Assembly: GCA_020226215.1 (NCBI GenBank) | Contig: CM035234.1 | Span: 51,277,275-51,341,274 of the forward strand | Direction of reading: 5' to 3' | Source of the DNA: Sindora glabra | Lineage: Eukaryota; Streptophyta; Magnoliopsida; Fabales; Fabaceae | DNA length: 64,000 nt | Shown: piece by piece, positions 51,772 through 61,178 of the stretch | Numbering within the stretch: the stretch's first letter is position 1 | Layout: every line of letters begins with the position of its first letter | Translations under genes and position numbers: made by a program | Notes under the pieces: model-generated | The model's database searches: none | What the model saw: only the letters and a program-made list of their open reading frames with translations | Told to the model about the DNA's origin: nothing

Positions 51772-51839
51772 TCTTTTTATTTCAACATCATTCTAAGGAT
51801 ATTGGGAGTTACAGAAAATTTCTTCTTTTAAAATAGGTG

Positions 51840-52560
51840 TAGAAACTTAAGAGCAAGTTGACATATTGAATTTTTTTAGTATTTTCTCAATGTAAATCTA
51901 CTAAGACAAACTAAGCAATCCCCGAGATCTATCATGATGGATCTCTATCCTTAAAACATAAGAAGCATTTCCAAAATACTTTATATCAAAATGTTTAGAT
52001 GACATTTGTTTTATCTCAGTCAATAGGTTCATGTCATTACTTGTAAGGAGAATATCATCCATATATAGCACCAGAGTAACAAAATTGCCTACACTTTTCA
52101 ACATATAAATACATTAGTCAACTGCATTCCCCTTGAACCTAAGAGAAGTCACTACCTTATCAAACTTGAGATACCACTGTCCAGAAGCTTGTTTTAAGCT
52201 ATAAATGAACTTTTTAAGTTAGCACACAAGTTGTTCCTTTCCTTTCTCTTGGAGACCATCTAGTTAGTTCATATAAATAGTCTTTGTTAAATCACTATTC
52301 AAGAAGGTTATTTTTATATCCATTTGATACAGTTCTAAATCAAAATGAACCACTAAAGCAATAATAACATAGGAAGAGTCTTTGGTTGAAACTAATGAAA
52401 AAGTTTCTTTGTAGTCTATACCTTCCTTCTAGGTATAGCTTTTTGCTACCAATTTGGTCTTGTACCTCTCAACTTCACCTCAAATACCCTTTTTAGTCTT
52501 GAAGATCCACTTGCATCTGACAACCTTACAACTTGTAGGAAGCTCCATTAGATCCTACAC
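51840..52560 (-). pseudogene. Copia reverse transcriptase domain (element 3)
   Basis: The reverse transcriptase copies element RNA to DNA. From about 52500 down, the minus strand gives VERYKTKLVAKSYT, then EGIDYKETFSLVSTKDS, then LELYQMDIKITFLNSDL (QMD holds a catalytic Asp), then GQWYLKFDKVV, then LVLYMDDILLTSNDM with the YMDD active-site box intact, and FDIKYFGNASYVLRIEIHHDRSRG. In-frame stops fall after KGI, in YMN*LDGL and in LVC*LKK, so no protein can be made. The remaining open frames are 52104-51901 and shorter. Confidence 0.85.
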
Positions 52561-54062
52561 TTGATTTTTATGCATTGAAGTTAACTCACCTTTCATAGCA
52601 TTCATCCAATCAATACAATTTGAACTGGACATAGCTTAAGAAAAAGTTGTAGGATTAATATTATTATTAATGTCATATTCATATTCCTACAAATATACAA
52701 GAAAATCATTAGGAATCATTGATCTACAAACTGTGTGAGATCTTTTTAATGGAATTTCTTCTTTATTTATTTCATTTGGCTTAACATCTTCTACCATTGG
52801 CTACACTTGATTAATTAGTAGAGTAATAGAAGATGACTCTCCTAATATTGGTGCCAATAGAACAGTTGTTCTATATTTAGAGAAGTCCATGATGTGTGGT
52901 ATTTGGCTCCAACTATCCAACTCATCCTCAAAGAAGATGGCTTGATCAGAATTAATTACTCTAGTCAAATAAGTTAGATAGTAAAATCTACTTCCCTTAG
53001 AGCCATTGCAATACCCAAAGAAGCATCCACTAATAGTTTTCAAATCAAGTTTCCTTATGGATGAAATGTACAGCTTTACAACCCCAAACTCAAAAATGCC
53101 GCAAACTAGGCTTCTTACCATATAATAGTTCGTAAAGAGTCTTAGGTTTTGACTTACTAGGAACTTGATTTAGAATATATGCCACTATTCTTAATGCATC
53201 ACCCTATAAGAATTATAGCAATGAAGTATGGGCTAGCATGCATCTCACCATATCTATAAGAGTTCTATTCCTCCTTTTTGCAATTCCATTTTACTTCAGT
53301 GTATCAGGCATAGTGTAAGTTGCTTGAATTTTACAATCTTATAGGTATCTTGCAAAAGGACTAGGGTTTCTTCCTATTTCATCATACCTACCATAATACT
53401 TATTAACTTTATCAAAACTAACGCACTTCATCTATTTCCCTAGTTTTAGTTCAATTATCACCTTGAATAACTTCAAGGCTTCTAGTAATTTCAACTTATC
53501 ACTAAGCAACTTCATCTAATCAAATCTGGAGTAATCATTAATGAATGTGATAAAGTATTTGTAACCACCTATAGCATTAGGTGTGATAAGCCCACCAATG
53601 TTAGTATGGATCAGTTCCAAAACATTCTTCTTTCTGCTTCTCTTGTCCTTTTTAACTCTAGCTATAAGTTTTCTTTCAATACAATCTATACATGTTCCAA
53701 AATTCAAGAAATGCAAATCATGAAGTACTTTTCCCTTTATGAGTCTTTAAATTCTTTCTTAAAAAATGTGCCGTAATCATCTGTGCCACAACATTGAGGA
53801 TCTTTCATCAATTCTATACTTTTTCTTACCCACAACAGAGTTCATTAAATTTACAAAATTAAGATCTAAATCAACCATTACACACATAACTAGTATCAAC
53901 AATAAAAGATTTATAAAATAATTTAACTTTTCCATTTTCAAAATAATAAAAGTATCCAATAGAATCCAAATCAATAATTGAAATTAAATTCGTTCTCATG
54001 GAAGTTAAATAAACTACATTATTAAGTAAAAGCTCATGTCCAGTTTTCAATTTGAACTTCAC
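52561..54062 (-). pseudogene. Copia protease/integrase region (element 3)
   Basis: Integrase inserts the element DNA; protease matures the polyprotein. The frame 54062-53871 (TGHELLLNNVVYLTSMRTNLISI) is the region after the protease that leads into the GAG-pre-integrase domain, and 53974-53777 ends with SSMLWHR, the start of the LWH-RLGH zinc-binding motif. 53716-53516 holds the C-x2-C part (CIDC) and VLELIHTNIGG…GGYKYFITFINDYSRF, the integrase core with its D in FINDYSR; the first catalytic Asp normally present in LIHTDI is Asn here. 53121-52801 is the C-terminal integrase part (KTISGCFFGYCNGSKGSRFY). Frames change repeatedly. Confidence 0.8.
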
Positions 54063-55060
54063 TGATCCATGCTCTACTTCAACTCTATCTCCATTTCTAA
54101 GTCTTATAATCAGCTTTCCTTCATTTAGTTTTCTTAAATTTGTTAAAGCCTGAAATAATTAGTCAAATGAATAGTTACACCGAATCTAACCACTAAAAGT
54201 TTAATGGTATATCAATAATATTTGGCTCAAAACAAACTAGAGTTAGATTAGTACCTTTCTTTTTCTTCTCAACCTATTTCTTGCATTTAAAATAGTATAA
54301 TTTCTTATGCCTATACTTCTTGCAGAACCTGCAGTTACCTTTGCATTGCACCTTATTGGGTTTATAGCAATGTTGTCGACTAGATTCACCTTTCTCACCC
54401 TTCTTCCTTCCATAGTTATGATGTCCCTTGTTATCTTTTTTATTAAACTTTCCATTATGATCTAAATGTACGCCATAAGAGGTATAATTAACTATTTGAG
54501 CCTTTCCTTTCTTCATGTCTTCCTCTACTTACGTGATGATTGAAATCAATTCATTAATAGTCCATTATGATTTCTGAGTATTATAAAAGGTCTTCAAAAT
54601 ATTAAATTAAGGTGAAAAAGACTCCAGTACATGCTAAGTTAAATAACTTTCTCCTAGTTCAACTTGCATAGTTTTCATTTTGTTGTAATAGTTAACTAAT
54701 GTTAGAATCTATTTTATCACCCCATTGACATCATCATACACTGATTTCTCAAGCAATGAAAGATATTGCTCTTTCTCAGTCTTATCGAACTTTTTATACT
54801 TTTTTACTATAAAATCTAAGAATTCTTTTGCATTTATTATTTCATGAATGCTTTCTTATTATTTTATCCATTGTGTACTTCATTACCATCAAACACACTC
54901 TATTAGAGTGGATCCATTTTTCATGATGATTCTTTTGATCTGTTATAGACTCAGCATTAATCTATAATTCTGTTTCCCTTATTTTCAAGTAAAGGTTAGA
55001 GACGACTAGATATAGCCTTAGTAATTCAACCTAATCCTCATAATTGGTCCCATTAAGTGT
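54063..55060 (-). pseudogene. Copia gag region with zinc knuckle (element 3)
   Basis: Gag is the structural protein of the particle. The start is recognisable on the minus strand at about 55050 as NTIKTLNGTNYED, followed by VELLRLYL after a stop (TAG where Trp is usual). The rest of the capsid domain (54520-55000) is full of stops. The frame 54516-54274 carries the zinc knuckle: CRFCKKYRHKKLYYFKC, a CCHC motif whose last Cys is displaced or lost. The basic, glycine-rich stretch before it (KFNKKDNKGHHNYGRKK) is typical. Confidence 0.7.
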
Positions 55061-55830
55061 CTTAATTGTATTTAATTACATAAGTAAAGGAGTTGAGAAA
55101 ATAAACTTTAAAACATTAATGCATGTTTAATCTTAATTATGCTTGAAATTTTCCTTAGCAAACTATGCAATCAAACTCAGTATTATATTATAAAGTCCAA
55201 TACCGATGGGCATTAAAGGCCCTATAATATAATACAAAGACTAAATATCATATTCCTAAAATTTTAACATTGATAGGGTGATGAAAATTCTAGAAATGTA
55301 ATACTTATTCCTATATTTATATTATCACTAACAAATCATATTAATAATATTATATTGATAGGGTATTAAAATTTATTAATATGGTATTCTCCTAAGTCCA
55401 AATACCAATTTTATAAAATGAGCAAAATTTTATGTAATTGGGCCCATGATAAGCATCTTAATTGCATTTAATCTATAGATAAAGGAGTTGAGGAAACAAG
55501 TTTTAAAACATTAATACATGTTTAATCTCAATCATGCTTGAAATTTTCTTAGTAAACTATGCAATTGAACTTAATATTATATTATAAAATTCAATACTGA
55601 TGGGGCATTAAAAGCCCTATAATATAATAAAAATACTAAATATCATATTCCTAAAATTTTAGCATTGATAGGGTGATGAAAATTCTAGAAAAATAATACT
55701 TATTCTTATATTTATGTTATCACCAATAAATCATATTAATAATATTATACCAATATGATATTAAAATATTATTAATATGATATTTTTCTAAGTCCAAATA
55801 CCAATTTTATAAAATGAACAAAATTTTATA
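55041..55830 (-). repeat. Two tandem ~395-bp units upstream of copia gag
   Basis: Units 55041-55434 and 55435-55830 are close copies, each beginning taattgg.ccca, and a third start (taattggacccatgatg) follows at 55831. Shared phrases include 'ggggcattaaa…gccctataatataat' and 'aaaattctagaaa'. The first unit overlaps the gag start codon region, so the sense leader of the element appears duplicated. Each unit has ATTGGTATTTGGAC, a loose match to the TGGTATCAGAGC primer-binding site, which might mark the end of a lost 5' LTR. Confidence 0.85.
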
Positions 55831-55849
55831 TAATTGGACCCATGATGGA

Positions 55850-56513
55850 TGAACTCACAATTAGATAAAATTTCATAGTATAACATAAATGTAAATAATT
55901 TTCTAAAATTATTTTCTTATACATAAATATACATAAAAAAATAATGGACCAAATAGTGTTAAAAAATTCTATAAAAAATATATGTGTGAGCCCAATATGC
56001 AAAAATATTACAATGAAAATTTTAACTTAAGACAAAATTATTTGGTTATCTAAATTAAATAAGCAAAAAAAATTAAAATATTTTTAAATTAAAATTTTTA
56101 AAATTTTTTATTTATGATTATTTTATGAATAGAGACTATGGTATAAAACTAGGGATTGTGTATTCCTAGTCACACACGTCAACGGCAGATGCAACGGACA
56201 AAGACCACTAAAACGCAAGACAAGACAAGTTAAAAGCAGATGACGAAACGTGACACAAGGAACTTCAATTAAAAGAAGGCTTGACAATAAAACCAATCAG
56301 CTTATGAAAACTCAAGTTTCTAGTTGTGTGTGTATATACACTTTGACATATATAAAATGCCAAACACAAAAAATAGATAGAAAGCCAGAGCATATGTAAT
56401 AAATGCAAAATGTTAGCACGTATATATATTTATACTCAATGCCAAACAGAATGCTATATATATATATATATATATAACTACAGAACGCTATGTGTATACG
56501 GAAGGCCAAAAAT

Positions 56514-56552
<39 letters not shown>

Positions 56553-56638
56553 AAATAAAATCAAACGAATTTCAAAATGTTGCCGCTAAAGCACGAATTT
56601 CAACGTCAAATCAAACTTATAAGAACCGAAGGCATTAG
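55850..56638. other. Spacer with TA microsatellites
   Basis: AT-rich, with (TA)n runs at 56456-56475 and 56515-56550. 56160-56290 is less AT-rich and rich in A and C on the plus strand, with no reading frame. Confidence 0.5.
56515..56550. repeat. (TA)n microsatellite
   Basis: About 18 TA dinucleotides. Confidence 0.9.
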
Positions 56639-56810
56639 AGGGCAAAAATATCATTTTAACATTTTTTACAAAATTTATTTTCGTTTTACCGTCCTTTCGA
56701 AACTTATTATCAAAATATGTATGGAAGGCGGAGGCGCCATTTGGGGGGCGCCTTTGGGCAAGTTTGAGGGCGCAATCTTGGATGGCGCCCTTGGTCCTAT
56801 TTTTTACAAA
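56639..56810. mobile_element. Putative MULE left terminal region
   Basis: Starts GAGGGCAAAAATATCATTTT, the style of Mutator-like terminal inverted repeats (G-rich end, then AAAA and TCATTTT). It continues with CGTTTTACCGTCCTTTCGAAAC and then a GC-rich patch with GGCGCC three times (56731-56790). The same order, ending in GGCGCC, recurs in the inverted repeat at 60672-61090. It would be the distal (3') end of the element whose two genes lie on the minus strand to the right. The partner end is outside the window, so this is not proven. Confidence 0.45.
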
Positions 56811-58119
56811 TTTTTTTTTTAAAAATAATTAATTTTGATATCATTTGAAAATAAAAATTTTAAAAATAAATAATATATAATTGTGACTCAAAATAAATTT
56901 TTGAAAATAAATTACTCATTATATAATTATATTTGATGTCATATAAAAATATGTTAACTCCACTTTGATATCTAATACATAAATTTATTATAGGACTTAA
57001 ATAAGAAAGTAGTTAATGATAATAATATAATGAATAAAAATAATAAATATTTAGTAAATAATAAAATATTATTTAAAAAATATAGGATCAATAAAGAATA
57101 ATTACGTAATTTATATTAATGTCTCTCAAAATTTAATCCAATGACACTTAATATTTATCAATTTTTAAAATTATAAACTTCCAACGTTTGGAATTATATT
57201 ATTACAAGTAATTATTTAATATATTATTACACATAAGTAAATTTATTAAATTATTCAATAATATTCTTTATATACGAAGTTGAAGATTATGAAAGATGAA
57301 AAGAAATATAACGAAATAAATATGTTTTTCTTATTTTGTATTTATTCCAATAATATTCTTGTCACTTTGTATTTATCTCAATAAAATTATTTTTATTTTG
57401 TAACAGAGAAAATATGAAATGACGCGGTTGAAGATAGCTGAAAATTTAAAAGAATGTGATTATTTCGTTTCAATAATCTTTTCATTTTGTAACGAAATCA
57501 AAATTGTAACATGAATTAGTTATTTTTTATTTCGTCACAATGATAAAATATTTTGGCAATGAGAGGGAAAAGTATCCGATTAACTGTTTTTTAAAAAACT
57601 ATTATTTGTTTTATCATTCCTTCGAAACATTTTATCGAAATAAACACAGAAGATACGCACAGCGATGGAGAGATGCCAAATGACTTGTAGAGGTACGCTA
57701 GATGAAATGGCGTTGTTGGCGCTGAAGGGAGGGAACGACAGGCGATATTTCACATTATGAATATAAAATTTATTAAATTAATTTAATATTATTTATTTAT
57801 TTTCACATGGTAAATAAAAAAAAGAGTAGATAATTATAACAGTTGTGAAAGTATGATAATTAATAATGTTAGTTATTATATTTGGGAGATGTCCTTATCA
57901 TCATTTTTAAAAAAAAACTAAATAGTTTTATTCATTTTGAAGTTTATTATTATTTATAATTGTTCCTACGCAAGCAATTAAAAATGTCGTAGTAATTTAA
58001 AATCATCCTAAATGTTGATGTTTGGCAATAAAGTAGTAAAATCATCTTAAATGTTGATGTTTGGCAATAAAGTAGTAAGATAAATGTACATAAATATACA
58101 ATAAACATAGAAAAGAAAT
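56811..58119. other. MULE 3' region, AT-rich, no gene
   Basis: No reading frame of note. 57571-57730 is a decayed relative of the 56639-56810 terminal region (gagggaaaagtat…gttttatcattccttcgaaac). 57998-58076 holds a 38-bp tandem duplication. Confidence 0.45.
57998..58076. repeat. 38-bp tandem duplication
   Basis: The phrase aaatgttgatgtttggcaat with its following aaagtagta occurs at 58010 and 58048, nearly identical. Confidence 0.85.
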
Positions 58120-60586
58120 CTAATGTCTATGTAAGTGATGTTCAGTCCCACATCCAGGATCGATAATGTGGCGGCCGTATCTACTAACCCTTTGCGCAGG
58201 CTCGGGAGTCACATCCCCAGTGTCTGTATCTCCTCTACCTCCAGCCCCCGCTTTGCCTCTGCCCCTGGCTCCCGCTCTGCCTCCACCTCTACCTCTATTT
58301 ACAAGCTGTGAGTCGTCTGTCATCATGCCACCATGTGCTAATCCCTGATCCTGAGTATGCCAATTAAATACAGGACGATATGGCTACGATGGACCAGTAT
58401 CATCGGAAGGAAAGGCATAGAATGAAGATGAAACTCCTGGTATGTGTGGAAATGCCTGGAATGAGGATGAAACACCAGGAGGAAACTGGTACATCTGGGA
58501 TGACGACGGCCCATATAGTGCAGCCGGGAACATGGTGGAGGACAAAGGATCATCAAGTGCAGTAGGGTACACATGAGATGAGGCAGTAACACCAGGCATC
58601 ATCGTCATGGTCTCCTAGGCAGTCGAAGGTGGAATCTACTGCACTGTCGAAGCGGGCGGAACATCAGCCTGCGACGTATGTCGTGGAACAGTGCGACGTC
58701 GTCGGCGAGAGCGAGGCTGATCATGGTCACCCTCCGCAGGGTCTGGGATATGATGGGCCTGAGGAGCTGGCTCTGCATGTGAGTCAATAATCACGTGATC
58801 AACCTCCTGAATGGCATGAAGGATGGACTCCGTCGCTGATCTAAGCGCATCGAAGGTGAACATAGCCTGGCCTTCAGGGGTAGTGAAGTCCTGTAGTGTG
58901 GAAACCTCATCTACCTGTGCAAATTTTTGACATTAAAGTTAGTTATAATACTAATGCATTTAAAGAAAATCAGATACAGAAAACTAGCACGCAATATTAC
59001 CACAAGGTCTAGCGCTCCCCCAACGGGTGTAATACATCACTTGGTAACCCGTCTGTACCATGTCATGTAATCGGATCGTGGTCCCAGAACTAGGCGTGTC
59101 GTCGGCTCAGTGATAGCGCACAAGTCTCGCCGGATATCCCAGAGTGCAATATACGGCTGATGCCGGATGTGCCACTCCTCATCATGCCGACTGGACAAGT
59201 GAAGGCAATGGACCTCCGCCACCTGCTTCGGTGGCTCTGGAATAGCCTGGCGTAGTCCAAACTGCCGCAAAACCCTATCAGGCTGGTGCCACTCAACAAT
59301 TTGGAAGTGAATGAGCGGCACTACTGCTGTCCACGTGTCACTCCTGTTAAAGCAGTATTGAGGCATTGATGCGGTGACCTCCTCAGTGTACGGGATCCAG
59401 TCGATTTGAAGTTACAAATTTAGGTTGTCATTTAAATACGATAGTGGAATGGACAAAGCCCTGAAATAAAGAAATCCATTATCCCCTACATACCTGGTCA
59501 AGTCGAAGACGGTCCAACACGTATCTGTAATGGGGTAGGCTGTGTGCTGGACTATCCTGGAATGTCTTCTGATAGTGCCACCTGCCAAGTACAATAACAA
59601 AGTTAAACAACTTCGTAGTAAACTTAATTATAAGTGAAAGTTGAAAAATTCTCTAACCTGCGTGCTAAGGGGCCAATCCCTGCATCCCCCTCTAGTATGT
59701 CTAAAACAGCTATCGCAGGGGCGATAGTGGGAAATCTATCCCATGCCCAGAGCTGTAGTAGTAGGCAACACCCTCCTATCTCATTGTAATCCGGAGTGGT
59801 GGCCTTGCAGAGCTCTCTGTACAGATAGGCCAAGCAAGCAGATCCCCAGCTGTACGTCCCAGCCTCATGTAAGTGTCTGATCAAGGGTAAGTGCATGAGG
59901 TGGACATATGTGTTGGAATAGTCTGGAAATAACGTCCCACCAATGAGACGTAAAATGTAAGCCCGAGCGAATCTCTGCACTGTCACCTCATCCGCATCAT
60001 CTGGAAGATGAGTGAAATGCCTCTCCAACCAACTCATCCTCAGTCGCCCCCCTCTAATGACATGCTCATCCACCGGTAACTAGAGTCCCAAATACTCCTC
60101 TATTAGGGCTCCCCATCCCCACACAGTGGGCCCCGTCACTACTCGACCGTCAATGGGTAGGCCGAGCTGAAAAGCAACATCCTGCAGGGTAATAGTCGTC
60201 TCTCCCTGCAGCATGAGAAAGGTGTGTGTCTCCGGCCTCCACCTCTCTACAAAAGCACTAATCAACTGATGGTCGATCGGCACAAACTCACACATTGCCA
60301 AGCCGTAAAAGCCTGCCTCTAGTAAAAAGGGGACAATCAAATCTGGCGGCTGCTGGTGATGGTAGTGATGAGCTCGTCGAATCCTGAGCACAGGTTAGGC
60401 TGCAAGAGGAAAGAAATCACCAATTATCATGTCTGACAATTCAGAAACGGTTTAACCAAGTTTATCAAGAGCTAACTATTTCCATACATGGCCAGCCCAA
60501 ACCAACTGAGATATGTGTGAGGCCTGAGCCGTCAGCAGTGAAGGATCCCGTGGTCCAGGATCAACGCGTCGGGATGTGGATGCCAT
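58120..60586 (-). pseudogene. Plant mobile domain (PMD, MAIN-like) gene, decayed
   Basis: PMD proteins occur as host factors (MAIN/MAIL, needed for silencing and genome stability) and as passengers of MULE and gypsy elements. Exon 1, 60586-60488, reads MASTSRRVDPGPRDPSLL, the standard PMD start. Exon 2, about 60399-59658, holds VLRIRRAHH, LEAGFYGLAMCEF, AFVERWRPETHTF, then ETTITLQDVAFQLGLPIDGR, and LRMSWLERHF. Exon 3, 59581-59494, ends YRYVLDRLRLDQ. Exon 4, 59411-59001, has LQIDWIPYTEEV, PLIHFQIVEWHQPDRVLRQ and ITPVGGALDLV. Exon 5, 58914-58120, is low-complexity and ends in an RGG-type Arg/Gly tract. Stops: TAG 60082, TGA 59039, TAG 58638, TAG 58617, TAG 58386. The acceptor of exon 4 is AA instead of AG (59413-59412). 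The exon 1/2 junction does not keep phase. The gene lies downstream of and co-oriented with the transposase, so I read it as the element's second gene, not a host gene. Confidence 0.85.
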
Positions 60587-60671
60587 CTGCCACGGTAAGC
60601 ATTGCATTAGAATGAAATTTAAACACACACTAACTTAACAGACTTGTGTAATTTAAGTACAAAGTTCAACA

Positions 60672-61090
60672 CAAGAGTTTGTATGGTTAAAATTCCAAAA
60701 TACGGATATTTTATAAACTTTTTTCTGCTTTACCGCAGTTTCAAAAGTATTTATCAAAGTATATATTTACATAATTTTTAGGTATTTATTATTTATAATA
60801 AAATTATAATCTTGCTTAATACAATTAATTATGTAAATAAATAAATTTATAAAATTTAATTAATTAAATATAAAATATTGTGAAAGGCCAAATAGCGCCA
60901 AGTGAAAAGGTGCGTCCCAGCCCCTTTCCCCCTAACAGGCTAGGTGCAGCAAAGGCACCATGTTGAGCGGCGCTTTCTACGGACATGTGGCGCCCTGCAT
61001 ACTTTGGTAAATACTTTGGATGCCGCGGTAAAGCGAAAAAAAAGATTATAAAATATCCATATTTTGGTATTTTAACCATACAAACTCTTG
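60672..61090. repeat. Imperfect inverted repeat between the two MULE genes
   Basis: Left arm 60672-60765, right arm 60999-61090, inverted. The outer 22 bp (60672-60693 and 61069-61090) are perfectly complementary; the inner part shares GGATATTTTATAA, GCTTTACCGC and AAAGTATTTA-CAAAGTAT with a few mismatches. The right part of the loop (60895-60995) is GC-rich with repeated GCGCC. The span is about 420 bp. It could be a small non-autonomous element, or a fold-back of MULE terminal sequence. No target-site duplication was found. Confidence 0.8.
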
Positions 61091-61178
61091 CACGATTAAC
61101 CATACAGTGTGCGACCATTACACTTATGATATTGGTTAACATACTTTATAACGTATATGCGAAAGTAAATAATAAAAA

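Noticed and set aside
58120..58608. TAG stops in the PMD gene as a sign of a changed genetic code
   Set aside because: TAA and TGA also occur as internal stops, a catalytic residue is lost and a splice site is broken, all in a plant nuclear context. Decay explains it.
58120..60586. PMD gene as a host MAIN-like gene
   Set aside because: It is co-oriented with and directly downstream of a MULE transposase, has five stops and a lost splice acceptor, and PMD genes carried by MULEs are well known.
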